Positions 28,287 through 38,443 of a stretch of 64,000 bases of DNA are shown piece after piece (position 1 is the stretch's first letter; every line of letters starts with the position of its first letter). The notes under the pieces were generated by a model. The model was not told the DNA's origin, did not search any database, and saw only the letters and a program-made list of their open reading frames with translations. The DNA comes from Petasospora fabianii. Its lineage: Eukaryota; Ascomycota; Saccharomycetes; Phaffomycetales; Wickerhamomycetaceae. A program made the translations under genes and the position numbers. The stretch is taken from NCBI GenBank assembly GCA_022641835.1, contig CP048715.1:1736001-1800000 (forward strand), in the 5' to 3' direction.

Positions 28287-28751
28287 TGCAATTGTTTTCC
28301 CGATGGCCCAAGGAGTACGGCTGGCTAGTTGTTAGGTATGTGTATGTGTGTGTGGTTTTCTTACCTGTCTCTTACACGTTCTAGAAAGGAGGCAAAGCCG
28401 GGGTAAATAAGATTGCTCTTGCCGGTTCAGCGCCCGCGCCAACCGTTAACTGTCGGATGACGTATAATCGGATCATTCACCCGAAACATGTGTCAGATTT
28501 ATGAATTTGACAGTAATGGTGTTTCAAAGAAGAGATAATGCAGAATTACAACACGTCAGTTAATACCTCTTTAGCCCCCTTTTCTGATGTATCACCATGT
28601 CAACCCACCGCTGGTGGCTCGGGCGATGAGTCGTGGCCCTGCCCAAAAGGTATCTTCTATCGAAAATTTTTCTGTATCAAGCAGATGAGCTTCTCCACAT
28701 TACTCTGCTTATCTTTACTTTTCCACGTTGTTCCGTCGATATATTTCCATC
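28287..28751. promoter_or_regulatory. Divergent SDR/NCL1 promoter with PAC and RRPE
   Basis: 465 bp with no supported gene. PAC core GCGATGAG at 28623-28630 (in GGCGATGAGTC, identical to the NAF1 copy) and RRPE-like GAAAATTTTT at 28662-28671, followed by a second weaker GATGAGCT near 28684. The NCL1 ATG is at 28752. Confidence 0.7.
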
Positions 28752-30779
28752 ATGGGTAAGAGAAACTTTAGAGGAAGAGGCCAAAAGGGCAAAAGAGACG
28801 ATCGTAACGGTGAGAACAAGGGTAACTGGACAGAAGTCAGCAAGGAGAATGAAAAATGGGAAAAATACTATAGAGATCAAAACATTATTCCAGAATCTGA
28901 GTTTGAAGAGTTTAAGAAGGCATGTCAATCTCCATTACCACTCACTTTCAGAATCACTGGTTCTAGAAAGCACGCCTCGGAGATCTTGGAGATGTTTAAA
29001 GAGAGACATTTGAAATACTTGTCTGATCTCAAATTTGAAGGCGAGTTGATCCCAACTCCAAAGGCATTAGAATTTTATCCAAATGAGATGGCATGGCAAA
29101 TCGAAGTCGCTAAGGGTGTCATGAGAAAAGATGAATCTTTCGCCAAGACACAGAGATTCCTCGTTATTGAAACTGAAGTTGGTAACATCTCAAGACAGGA
29201 AGCCGTCTCTATGATCCCACCACTCGTGCTTGACGTTCAATCCCATCATAAGGTTCTTGACATGTGTGCCGCTCCTGGTTCCAAGACTGCTCAATTGATT
29301 GAGGCACTCCATGCTGATACCGATTCACCATCTGGTTTTGTCGTTGCTAACGATTCCGATTACAAGAGAGCTCATATGCTTGTGCATCAAGTCAAGAGAC
29401 TCAACTCTCCAAATATGATTGTCGTTAACCATGATGCCCAGTTGTTCCCAAAGACTAGACTCGGTGGTGATTTTGTCAAGTTTGATAGAATCTTGGCTGA
29501 TGTTCCATGTTCAGGTGATGGTACCATGAGAAAGAACGTTCAGATCTGGAATAAATGGCAGCTTGGTGATGGTCTTGGTCTCAACCCACTTCAGTACAAG
29601 ATCTTGCAAAGAGGTATTGATTTGCTTGCTGAAGGTGGTAAATTGGTTTATTCGACTTGTTCTTTGAACCCAATTGAGAATGAGGCTGTTGTTGCTCACG
29701 CTTTGAGAAAAAACAAGAACATTAGAGTCGTCAAGACTGAATTGCCTGGATTGAAGTCCCGCCCAGGTATGAAGTCATGGACTGTGATTGGTAAGGATGG
29801 TCAGGAGAAGAAGAGAGGTGAAGATGAGGCTTATTATGATGGATACTTCCCACCTTCTGGTGAGGAGGAGATGAACTTGGAAGACTGTATCAGAGTTTAC
29901 CCACACTTGCAAAACACTGGTGGGTTCTTCATCACTGTTATTGAAAAATTGGAGTCCTCTGCTACTCCAGAGCAGCCAAAGAAGAAGGCTAAGACTGAGT
30001 CTACTACTACTACCACCACCACGACTAACTCTGCACCAAAGAAGGAGAAGCTTTCAAGCAGTGCTAACGATGGTAATGAGCCATTTGTCTTCCTTGAAAG
30101 TGATCACGAGGAGCTTGCTAAGTGTTGGAAGTTTTATGGAATTGACACCACCGACAAGTCCGTCACTGATTCATGCTTTGTTAGAAATGCCACTGGTGAA
30201 CCAGCAAGAATCATTTACTTGTCTAACCCTACAGTGAAGGAATTTTTGATGCTTAATGAAGAAAAGCTCAAGATTGCCCATTCTGGTGTTAAGTTCTTCC
30301 ATTCTCAAAGAACAGATTTGGAATGTAAGTGGAGAATTCAGAGTGAATGTTTGCCAATGGTGAAGCACAAGCTTAGTGATGAGAGAGTGTTGAAATGCTC
30401 TATGGAGTTGTTTGAAAAATTGTTAAAGGAGGCATTCCCAAGATATGAAGAGTTGGAAGCTATTGAACCAGAATTTGCTGCTAAGATTGGTCAAATGGTT
30501 CCAGGTTGTGCTTTTATCAAGATTAAGAGAGATGAGGATAAGGAGGAACTCATGTATCCAATTTGGGTTGGTTCTAAGTGTATCAACCTCATGTTGAGTA
30601 AGAAGGAGACATTTGAAGTACTTTACAGAGTCTTCAACATCATCACCAGTTCTACAGCTGAGTACAAGCAGGGTCCAACTCTGGACACTTCTAATGCCAA
30701 GATCGGTGAAGATGCTGATGATGAGACTCCAGTTCCAGAAGAGGATAAGGAGGAGGCTGTTGTTGAGGAGACAAAGTGA
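28752..30779 (+). CDS. NCL1: tRNA (cytosine-5) methyltransferase NSUN2 family
   Basis: 675 aa from the ATG at 28752 (the upstream in-frame TTG is rejected). Ncl1/Trm4 methylates C34, C40, C48 and C49 in many tRNAs in the nucleus. Seen: basic N-terminus MGKRNFRGRGQKGKR, NWTEVSKENEKWEKYY, FRITGSRKHASEIL, SAM motif LDMCAAPGSKTAQLIEA, the first catalytic-loop Cys in DVPCSGDGTMRKN near residue 253, and the second Cys in STCSLNPIENEAVV. A threonine run and an acidic tail are lineage-specific. Confidence 0.97.
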   Translation: MGKRNFRGRGQKGKRDDRNGENKGNWTEVSKENEKWEKYYRDQNIIPESEFEEFKKACQSPLPLTFRITGSRKHASEILEMFKERHLKYLSDLKFEGELIPTPKALEFYPNEMAWQIEVAKGVMRKDESFAKTQRFLVIETEVGNISRQEAVSMIPPLVLDVQSHHKVLDMCAAPGSKTAQLIEALHADTDSPSGFVVANDSDYKRAHMLVHQVKRLNSPNMIVVNHDAQLFPKTRLGGDFVKFDRILADVPCSGDGTMRKNVQIWNKWQLGDGLGLNPLQYKILQRGIDLLAEGGKLVYSTCSLNPIENEAVVAHALRKNKNIRVVKTELPGLKSRPGMKSWTVIGKDGQEKKRGEDEAYYDGYFPPSGEEEMNLEDCIRVYPHLQNTGGFFITVIEKLESSATPEQPKKKAKTESTTTTTTTTNSAPKKEKLSSSANDGNEPFVFLESDHEELAKCWKFYGIDTTDKSVTDSCFVRNATGEPARIIYLSNPTVKEFLMLNEEKLKIAHSGVKFFHSQRTDLECKWRIQSECLPMVKHKLSDERVLKCSMELFEKLLKEAFPRYEELEAIEPEFAAKIGQMVPGCAFIKIKRDEDKEELMYPIWVGSKCINLMLSKKETFEVLYRVFNIITSSTAEYKQGPTLDTSNAKIGEDADDETPVPEEDKEEAVVEETK

Positions 30780-31012
30780 TGAGATTTTGCATGAGATTAA
30801 TGATGAGCTTACAAGCACATTGCATAGGAGAATGTTAAAAAACCTAACTTTAATGTTGAATTAAAAGCTGTAAAATCATTTCTAAATGCAAAACAATGTT
30901 GTAAAACCAAACGAAAGTACGAGAACCTCGAAATCGATCCAAACCAGTGGATATATACTCGACGTATAAAAGCAATGCAAAGCAAAACCAAACACAACTA
31001 CTCTATGACCAA

Positions 31013-31588
31013 CTAACCCAAAAGACTTCTAGCCTTGATATCCGAAACCAAGTCACTAGACTTGCGTTCATTCTTCTCCAGGATCAAACCTTTTAAACAG
31101 GCATTTTCCATTTCCAATTGGTTGATTCTATCATTGTAAGCATTAACTTTTTCACCTAAGAGTCTGACTTGATGCTCCATATCCATCTCTTTTTGCTTCT
31201 TCTTGATTCTAAATCTTGCAGAAGCTGCTGTGTTTCTTTTCTTCTTGTGATCCTCTGGGTTCTTAGATGTTGTGGAGTTGGATTTCTCAATCTTGCTCAG
31301 TGTAATGGTATCTTTAAGTAGCACGTTGCTGTTGTCGATTTGTGTCTCGGACTTGATCACAGGAGTGTTCTTGCCGTCGGTTGGAAGGAGTTGATCCAAC
31401 GAAGGTGGCAATGAGAGCACTGTGGCACTTGGATCAACGTCGAGTGGGTTATCTGATTGGAACTGAGTGAAATCAAAGAAAGTTGAGTCTTGGAATGAAG
31501 CCAGATCTTGGAGTGAGTCAGAGGTCGACGAAGACCCCGTAACCGGGTTGACCAGCTGCTCAAGGTTGAGCTGTGAAAGGTAATCCAT
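31013..31588 (-). CDS. bZIP transcription factor, MetR/Cys-3 (Met28-like) type
   Basis: 191 aa. The basic region KKKRNTAASARFRIKKKQKE (about 115-134) carries the NTAASARFR signature of fungal sulfur regulators such as Neurospora CYS-3 and Aspergillus MetR, and is followed by a leucine zipper to about residue 172. The N-terminal 100 residues are rich in Ser/Thr/Asp/Phe, compatible with activation. This differs from Gcn4 (NTEAARRSR). A sulfur-assimilation role is inferred from the DNA-binding signature only; the exact S. cerevisiae counterpart is unclear. Confidence 0.85.
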   Translation of the reverse strand: MDYLSQLNLEQLVNPVTGSSSTSDSLQDLASFQDSTFFDFTQFQSDNPLDVDPSATVLSLPPSLDQLLPTDGKNTPVIKSETQIDNSNVLLKDTITLSKIEKSNSTTSKNPEDHKKKRNTAASARFRIKKKQKEMDMEHQVRLLGEKVNAYNDRINQLEMENACLKGLILEKNERKSSDLVSDIKARSLLG

Positions 31589-31907
31589 AGTGTCTTCTCT
31601 GTGTCCTTTCTAATGACTGACTCAGTATTACTAAGAAGTGAAAAACAGAAGGCAAAAGCACCACCAACACTTCTTATGGAGATTATACTTCTGACAAATT
31701 CCCCAGCAAAAACTATTGCTGACTCCGAAACCGGAGTTGTCCACTGATTAGATAATCTATTTAATAGTTGCCATGACAACGATCAGGCAAATAAAGATGT
31801 TTGGGTTTTTTGGTTTCGCGTTGTGATAGTTTACTTATACTACTGTCTTTGATATAGATCCTTTGATCTATAATTTAGTCTATTTAAGAAGGTCCATTGC
31901 TTTCAAC
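31589..31907. other. Divergent intergenic region, bZIP/UBR7-like
   Basis: About 320 bp shared by two divergent genes. A TGACTGACTCAGTATTA stretch near 31614-31630 holds TGACTCA-like AP-1/Gcn4 half-site sequence close to the bZIP start. The overlapping 140-codon minus-strand frame reading through the bZIP gene is in another frame and has no support. Confidence 0.4.
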
Positions 31908-33125
31908 ATGTCCTCGAAGGAATCACTGGGATCTGTGACGGCTGCGGAGTATCTTTCCTCACAGCTTAATCTTGAGCGTGAGGCCCGGGAGCTCATGCCA
32001 TGGGATCCAAAGAAGTGCACGTACACAATGGGTCCGACTAGACAACAGATTTATGCGTGTATGGACTGTTATCAGCGTACAAAGGAGCTTGCTGGACTGT
32101 GCTATTCATGTTCGATCCAATGTCATGCAGAGCATAACCTTGTGGAGCTTTTCACTAAGAGAAACTTCACTTGCGATTGTGGTACCACAAGGATCAAGTA
32201 TCCATGTCGATTAAGAAACATGGTTGACGATGATATCCCAGCTTCTGATAACATTTACAATGAGAACTATAGGGGGAAGTTCTGTCATTGCAATAGAGAC
32301 TACAATCCAACTGAGGAGACGGGTAATATGCTTCAATGTATCCTGGGAGACACATGTGGTGAAGATTGGTTCCATGACTATTGTATTATGGGGCTACCAA
32401 AGTTTGATCCACCAAAGAGGGAAGGACAAGGTGAAAATATGCTTGATAAACTCGGTGAGCCGGGTCTTGATGCTGAGACTACTATTTCTGAGATCAAACA
32501 GGAGCAAGAACAAGAAGAAGAAGAAGAGGAAGAAGAAGAATCAGCCATTGATGGGTTCCCACGATTTGATGACTTTGACACTTTTATCTGTTGGAAGTGT
32601 GTATCAAGGCACAAATCTTTCTTCGATAAGATTAAAGATGATGATAAGATAGTCTCGGATTCTCTACAAAGAATCGAAGCACCAACCATTGAGGAGAGGA
32701 ATATCAAGCTAAAAGACCAAGAAGGAGGTTTCCTAAATGTTATGAAGAAGCGTAAGATTGAATATGAATACTCCCTTTTCCTTCGACCAAACCATGAAGA
32801 ATATTTCACAAAACTCTTTGATGAATCTAAAGACGACTCAACAATCATTAATTTTCTTAAAGAGTTCTCCTTCTTAATGAAAGACGATCGCATTTATGAA
32901 CCACCACCAGATGAAGACGATGAGACTTCATCCATCTATGATTTAGGATCAAGAGTCATCAACAATCTACCACGTGAACAGGCGATTGCAGGTGTCCAGG
33001 CATATGAAGATATTAAGCATAAGTTAAAGGATTATCTAAAACCTTTTGCAGAAGGTGGTAAAATTGTCAGTGAAGATGATATCACGTCTTTCTTCAAGGC
33101 ACTCACAGATAAGAATAAGAAATGA
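31908..33125 (+). CDS. UBR7/Mlo2-type UBR-box and PHD protein
   Basis: 405 aa from the ATG at 31908 (an upstream TTG is rejected). A UBR box with the expected Cys/His series lies at about 37-105 (CTYTMG, YACMDCYQR, GLCYSCSIQCHAEHNLVELF, FTCDCGTTR), followed by a PHD-like zinc finger at about 125-180 (FCHCNRDY, MLQCILGDTCGEDWFHDYCIMG) and WKC. This is the layout of human UBR7 and S. pombe Mlo2, putative E3 ubiquitin ligases tied to histone H2B and chromatin. A Glu/Gln run sits between the fingers and WKC. S. cerevisiae has no obvious orthologue that I recall. Confidence 0.88.
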   Translation: MSSKESLGSVTAAEYLSSQLNLEREARELMPWDPKKCTYTMGPTRQQIYACMDCYQRTKELAGLCYSCSIQCHAEHNLVELFTKRNFTCDCGTTRIKYPCRLRNMVDDDIPASDNIYNENYRGKFCHCNRDYNPTEETGNMLQCILGDTCGEDWFHDYCIMGLPKFDPPKREGQGENMLDKLGEPGLDAETTISEIKQEQEQEEEEEEEEESAIDGFPRFDDFDTFICWKCVSRHKSFFDKIKDDDKIVSDSLQRIEAPTIEERNIKLKDQEGGFLNVMKKRKIEYEYSLFLRPNHEEYFTKLFDESKDDSTIINFLKEFSFLMKDDRIYEPPPDEDDETSSIYDLGSRVINNLPREQAIAGVQAYEDIKHKLKDYLKPFAEGGKIVSEDDITSFFKALTDKNKK

Positions 33126-33198
33126 CCTATTTAGTTTAAGCTACGCTGGCATAAACAACATGTCATTAGCTCATTTATTCCATAGGCAAGTAGCCTTC

Positions 33199-33909
33199 CT
33201 AACTATAGTCTGCAAATAACTCATCAATCTGCTTGTAAACGTCGATATGCAAGATTTCATCCTTGAATATCAAAGAACCTTTCTTGAATATCTCTGGTTC
33301 ATTGTTATAATTGATACCAAACTCTTTGAACAAGATCTCATTCTTATCAGCACTTAGTGTCCCTGCCAGTTTCTGTTCAGCTTCCCTTGTTGTCATACCA
33401 CCTTTTAGTACTAAAGTCCAAAACACCGTGTTGTACAAATTGTTAATGTGCGTATCAACATATCTCCAACATACATAGTCCTTTACCGTTTGTAGATTTG
33501 GATACACAACTGCTCTTCCATCGAATGTAGGTAGATGTTTGAGATCTAATGGGAGATCTGGGAAGAATTTAGGCCATAATTGGACGTAATTAGCTGTATA
33601 AGTCGAAACAAATGTGGAAACAAGTTTAGACTCTCGTCTATTGAAGAGATCCGTGTCTGGTCTCAAGACAAATGAATACTCATCTGACTCACCGTATGCC
33701 AAAATCACATCTTTGAACTGTCTTTTGATGTTCATAGCAGCGGCATTAGCGAGCTTTAATGCACGAATATCATTTGGCTTGTTGAACTTGTAATGCTCTG
33801 TGAAACGATGGAATCCACGACCATCAAGACGAATGACTATGAAAGTCTGTGGTAGAAGCTCAACATCACGCTCAAACTGCTTAACGTACTCAAAACGAGA
33901 CTTGGCCAT
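33199..33909 (-). CDS. THG1: tRNA-His guanylyltransferase
   Basis: 236 aa, full length for the family. Adds G-1 to the 5' end of tRNA-His by 3'-5' polymerase chemistry, providing the identity element for HisRS. Metal-binding carboxylates are visible as Asp29 in IRLDGRGFHRF and Asp76/Glu77 in YGESDEYSF. The start MAKSRFEYVKQFE is the family consensus. Divergent from RPA135, with a 291-bp promoter that carries PAC and RRPE. Confidence 0.97.
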   Translation of the reverse strand: MAKSRFEYVKQFERDVELLPQTFIVIRLDGRGFHRFTEHYKFNKPNDIRALKLANAAAMNIKRQFKDVILAYGESDEYSFVLRPDTDLFNRRESKLVSTFVSTYTANYVQLWPKFFPDLPLDLKHLPTFDGRAVVYPNLQTVKDYVCWRYVDTHINNLYNTVFWTLVLKGGMTTREAEQKLAGTLSADKNEILFKEFGINYNNEPEIFKKGSLIFKDEILHIDVYKQIDELFADYS

Positions 33910-34025
33910 TGCTATACTCTGATATTCAAAGCTTTGATTAAACTAAAAGAGTATATGTATGTATATATATATAAGTTAATACTCGCGGAGGTTTTCAAAT
34001 TGTGGAAAGGGGTTGTGCCCGCTAC

Positions 34026-34074
34026 CGATGAGCCCTCGGTTTTGGTCGGAATTCGGCATCTGGGAAAAATTTTT
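34026..34074 (+). promoter_or_regulatory. PAC plus RRPE elements of RPA135 (shared with THG1)
   Basis: PAC-like CGATGAGC at 34026-34033 and RRPE GAAAAATTTTT at 34064-34074, about 130 bp before the RPA135 ATG. Same order, similar spacing and similar flanks (CCTCGG, CATCTGGGAAAAATTT) as in the KRE33 promoter. Confidence 0.75.
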
Positions 34075-34200
34075 GTACGGGGGATCAAGAGACATATCTA
34101 TACTTCCTCTCTCTTAGTCTAGAAGAGAGTAGTGTCCAATCGACTAGCCACTGTCGTTTCTGAGCTACCCAAAGCACATATCCTACTCAATAGAGAAACC

Positions 34201-37200
34201 ATGGGTGCTCAACACAGAACCGCCGAGTTCCATACACTCGAGCGTGAGGACCGTTTCAAGAACCCACCTAAGGATAAGTCCGCATACCCACTTCTTGAAG
34301 AAGCTGTGAGACCACATGTTGGCTCTTTCAACGCCCTTACAGAAGGTCCAGGTGGTGGTCTCTTGAACCTTGGTGTCAAGGATATCGGTACTAAGACCAT
34401 CTTTGATTCGAATGAACCGGGAAGACTCGGAAACAAGCTTAACATCAGAGTTGATTCCGTGCAGCTCGCTAGACCTGCTGTTCCACAGAATGATAAACTC
34501 AGTGTTGATAGAAAGACATGGCCACACGAGGCTAGAGAAAGAATGGTCAGTTACAGAGGTAAGCTTCTGCTCAAAGTTGCATGGTCTGTCAATGACGGCG
34601 AAGAAGTGAGTGAAATCAGAGAAGCTGGTCAAGTTCCAATCATGCTTAAGACAAACAGATGTCATTTGGAGAAGCTTTCTCCAGATCAACTCGTGGAGCA
34701 TAAGGAGGAATCAGATGAATTGGGTGGTTACTTCATTGTTAACGGTATCGAGAAACTTATTCGTATGCTTATCGTTCAGCGTCGTAATCATCCAATGGCT
34801 ATTATCCGTCCATCTTTTGCCAACAGAGGTGCCTCATATTCCGCTTTTGGTATTCAAATCAGAAGTGTCAGACCAGATCAAACTTCTCAGACTAACGTTC
34901 TTCACTATTTGAATGATGGTAACGTTACATTCAGATTCTCTTGGAGAAAAAACGAATACCTTGTACCAGTGATGATGATCCTTAAGGCATTGATTGAGAC
35001 TAATGATCGTGAAATCTTTGATGGTATCGTTGGTGCTGATACAGAAAACTCCTTCTTGACAGATCGTCTCGAGTTGTTACTCAGATCATACAAGTCCTAT
35101 AGACTTAAATCCAATCAGGAGACATTGGCTTACTTGGGTGATAAGTTTAGAGTTGTCTTTGGTGCCACTCCAGATGTTTCTGATGTTGATGTCGGTAAGG
35201 AAGTTCTCAAGAGAATTGTCCTTGTTCACTTGGAGGACAACAGAGACAAGTTCAGAATGCTTTTGTTCATGATTAGAAAGCTCTACACACTTGTCGCTGG
35301 TGATTGTTCCCCTGATAACCCAGATGCTACACAGCATCAGGAAGTTCTTCTCGGTGGTTTCCTTTATGGTATGATTATTAAGGAGAAGATTGAAGAGTAT
35401 TTGCAAAACATCAGACTTCAGATCCAGTCTGACTTGAACCGTGGTATTGCGGTCAATTTCAACGATAGAAAGTACATGACAAGGGTCTTCTCAAGAATCA
35501 ATGAAAACATTGGTCAAAAGCTTCAATACTTCTTGTCCACTGGTAACTTGGTTTCTCAATCTGGTCTCGATTTGCAACAAGTTTCGGGTTACACCGTTGT
35601 TGCTGAAAAGATTAACTTTTACCGTTTCATCTCCCATTTCAGAATGGTTCATAGAGGTTCCTTCTTTGCTCAATTGAAGACCACTACAGTGAGAAAATTG
35701 CTTCCTGAATCATGGGGATTCCTCTGTCCCGTGCATACGCCCGATGGTTCCCCATGTGGTTTGCTTAACCATTTTGCTCACAAGTGTGCCATCTCCACTG
35801 AAGAGAGTGATGTGTCTCAAGTCGCATCATGTCTCAGTTCACTTGGTGTTTCTCCAGCTCACACATTCGCTGCTGGTCCTAACGTGTGCTGTGTTCAGCT
35901 CGATGGTAAGATTGTTGGTTGGACTACACATGACCAGGCCAAGGTTGTTGCTGACACTTTAAGATTCTGGAAAGTTGAAGGAGATCATGGTTTACCATTG
36001 GACTTGGAGATTGGTTACGTTCCACCATCTACCAAGGGTCAATACCCGGGTCTTTTCATCTTTGGTGGTCGTTCTAGAATGATGCGTCCAGTTCGTTACT
36101 TACCATTGGACAAACAGGATATCCTTGGTCCATTCGAACAAGTGTACATGAACGTTGCCGTTACCCCAGAGGAGATTGAGAACAATGTTCATACACACGT
36201 TGAATTCACCCCAACAAACATCTTGTCTATCCTTGCTAACTTGACTCCATTCTCTGACTTTAACCAATCCCCAAGAAACATGTACCAATGCCAGATGGGT
36301 AAGCAAACTATGGGTACACCAGGTGTTGCCCTTGTGCACAGATCAGATAACAAGTTGTATAGATTGCAGTCTGGTCAGACTCCAATTGTCAAGGCCAATT
36401 TGTACGATGATTATGGTATGGATAACTTCCCTAACGGTACCAATGCAGTTGTTGCTGTTATTTCCTACACTGGTTACGATATGGATGATGCAATGATTAT
36501 CAACAAGTCTGCCGATGAGAGAGGATTCGGTTATGGTACCGTTTACAAGGTTGAAAAAGTGGATTTATCACAGTCTAGACGTCGTGGTGATCCTGTGACA
36601 CAACATATTGGATTTGGTCCTGATGATTGGCCAAAGGAGTGGAGAAACATCTTGGATACTGATGGTTTGCCAATGATTGGTGCTAGAGTCGAAGAAGGTG
36701 ATCCAATTTGTGCCTATTATGATGAAGTGGTTGGTAAGACCAAAGTGAAAACTTATCACTCTTCTGAAGGTGCATACATTGAGGAGGTGAAATTGCTTGG
36801 TGATGATAATGGTGATAGTGAATTCCAGAATTTGACTATCAAGTACAGAATCACTCGTGCTCCATTGATTGGTGACAAGTTTTCATCTAGACACGGACAG
36901 AAGGGTGTTTGTTCTAGAAAATGGCCACAAGTTGATATGCCATTCTCAGAGACTGGTATTCAACCAGATGTTATTATCAACCCTCACGCTTTCCCATCTC
37001 GTATGACGATTGGTATGTTTGTTGAATCGCTTGCTGGTAAGTCTGGTGCCCTCCACGGTATTGCACATGATTCTACCCCATGGAAGTTTAGTGAGACTGA
37101 TACACCAGCTGATTACTTTGGTGAACAGTTGAGAAAAGCTGGATACAACTACCATGGTAATGAGCCAATGTACTCTGGTGCCACTGGTGAAGAGTTAAGA

Positions 37201-37710
37201 TGTGACATTTACATTGGTGTTGTTTACTATCAGAGATTGAGACATATGGTTAACGATAAGTTCCAAGTTCGTTCTACTGGTCCAGTTAACTCATTGACTA
37301 TGCAGCCTGTTAAGGGTCGTAAGAGATCTGGTGGTATCCGTGTTGGTGAGATGGAACGTGATGCTCTTATTGGACACGGTTCTGCCTTCTTATTACAGGA
37401 TCGTCTTCTCAATTCATCTGACTACGCACAGACCTCAATCTGTCGTGGATGTGGATCTTTGTTATCTACACAGACTTCTGTTCCAAGAATTGGTTCTGCT
37501 TCTACGATCCGTTGTCGTAACTGTTCCACCAAGTTTGAGCACTCAACCTCATATGTTGATGAGTCTGATATCTGGGAAGATGGACTCGGTAACAAGTTTG
37601 TTGGTGGTAACGATACCACCACCGTGGCCATTCCATTTGTTCTCAAGTACCTCGATTCCGAGCTAGCTGCTATGGGTATCCGCATGCGTTACAATGTGGA
37701 ACCAAAATGA
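34201..37710 (+). CDS. RPA135: RNA polymerase I second-largest subunit A135
   Basis: 1169 aa from the ATG at 34201; the frame extends upstream only to a GTG. Near-identical over long blocks to S. cerevisiae Rpa135: RTAEFHTLERE at the start, GGYFIVNGIEKLIRMLIVQRR, WGFLCPVHTPDGSPCGLLNH, YTGYDMDDAMIINKSADERG (catalytic metal B region), GDKFSSRHGQKG, and a C-terminal zinc ribbon (CRGCGS, CRNCS). Ends RMRYNVEPK as in yeast. A CTG codon at the conserved Leu of RGKLLLK supports standard decoding. Confidence 0.98.
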   Translation: MGAQHRTAEFHTLEREDRFKNPPKDKSAYPLLEEAVRPHVGSFNALTEGPGGGLLNLGVKDIGTKTIFDSNEPGRLGNKLNIRVDSVQLARPAVPQNDKLSVDRKTWPHEARERMVSYRGKLLLKVAWSVNDGEEVSEIREAGQVPIMLKTNRCHLEKLSPDQLVEHKEESDELGGYFIVNGIEKLIRMLIVQRRNHPMAIIRPSFANRGASYSAFGIQIRSVRPDQTSQTNVLHYLNDGNVTFRFSWRKNEYLVPVMMILKALIETNDREIFDGIVGADTENSFLTDRLELLLRSYKSYRLKSNQETLAYLGDKFRVVFGATPDVSDVDVGKEVLKRIVLVHLEDNRDKFRMLLFMIRKLYTLVAGDCSPDNPDATQHQEVLLGGFLYGMIIKEKIEEYLQNIRLQIQSDLNRGIAVNFNDRKYMTRVFSRINENIGQKLQYFLSTGNLVSQSGLDLQQVSGYTVVAEKINFYRFISHFRMVHRGSFFAQLKTTTVRKLLPESWGFLCPVHTPDGSPCGLLNHFAHKCAISTEESDVSQVASCLSSLGVSPAHTFAAGPNVCCVQLDGKIVGWTTHDQAKVVADTLRFWKVEGDHGLPLDLEIGYVPPSTKGQYPGLFIFGGRSRMMRPVRYLPLDKQDILGPFEQVYMNVAVTPEEIENNVHTHVEFTPTNILSILANLTPFSDFNQSPRNMYQCQMGKQTMGTPGVALVHRSDNKLYRLQSGQTPIVKANLYDDYGMDNFPNGTNAVVAVISYTGYDMDDAMIINKSADERGFGYGTVYKVEKVDLSQSRRRGDPVTQHIGFGPDDWPKEWRNILDTDGLPMIGARVEEGDPICAYYDEVVGKTKVKTYHSSEGAYIEEVKLLGDDNGDSEFQNLTIKYRITRAPLIGDKFSSRHGQKGVCSRKWPQVDMPFSETGIQPDVIINPHAFPSRMTIGMFVESLAGKSGALHGIAHDSTPWKFSETDTPADYFGEQLRKAGYNYHGNEPMYSGATGEELRCDIYIGVVYYQRLRHMVNDKFQVRSTGPVNSLTMQPVKGRKRSGGIRVGEMERDALIGHGSAFLLQDRLLNSSDYAQTSICRGCGSLLSTQTSVPRIGSASTIRCRNCSTKFEHSTSYVDESDIWEDGLGNKFVGGNDTTTVAIPFVLKYLDSELAAMGIRMRYNVEPK

Positions 37711-38443
37711 GTATAGTATCTCCTTTTGATTGTTATGTCCCCTTTGTTCATGTCCTGAGTTTGTTGTCTTTAATACGTTCATGGTTGTCCGATCCGGTCC
37801 TTAAAAACCCGGACAACCCATCTAAAATGCATCTAATATAGTTATACCTGTTGTAGATGGGTACATAAACCTTAAAGATAACATAAAGAGAGACAAATAA
37901 GGAATAAATGAGACTTATCGGTGTTATGCCCGCGGTTTGCCGCGGTTGCCAACGGCTTGGGAAAATTTACGCGCCGACCCAAGAAAAAATCCGAGGTCTC
38001 AAAAGGACAACAAGAACTATTCAATATACAATAAACAACGGCGGTAACTGATAGACAGTTCATCTTAAAGGTTGTTATTTGGGCTAAGCTATCCATTAGA
38101 AGCCCACATATACACATATCCATACACTCAGTTGTTCAAATTGTTGTTCTCTGCCCTTGGCCCATTAGATTCACAGACGCCACGCAGATCAACACACTTG
38201 GCGGCTACTAACGCGTGTCAGCAAGAACTGATACAAGTCTCCACTGGCGCTATCTCATACAGATATACAGACACATTCACACACACATACAGACTTAGTT
38301 CGGAATACACTCTTCTGTGGGATTATCCTTAAACTGGCTCATCAATAGCATTTAACTACATTACTCCGGTCTGGTTTGTATCCAATCACCACTTCTTTAT
38401 CTTCATCTTCATCTTCATCTTCATCTCCTTCTACAACATTATA
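37711..38443. other. Intergenic region RPA135 to PMR1
   Basis: 733 bp without a gene. A 9-bp perfect inverted repeat (GGTTGTCCG 37783-37791, CGGACAACC 37810-37818) sits about 75 bp after the RPA135 stop. A GC-rich patch with two CCGCGGTT copies lies near 37930-37950, just before GGGAAAATTT at 37969-37978. CTTCAT hexamer repeats (about 38399-38428) form the leader in front of the PMR1 ATG. Confidence 0.6.
38399..38428 (+). repeat. CTTCAT hexanucleotide repeat in the PMR1 leader
   Basis: Five or so head-to-tail TCTTCA units, pyrimidine-rich, ending about 15 bp before the PMR1 start codon; probably in the 5' leader. Confidence 0.75.
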
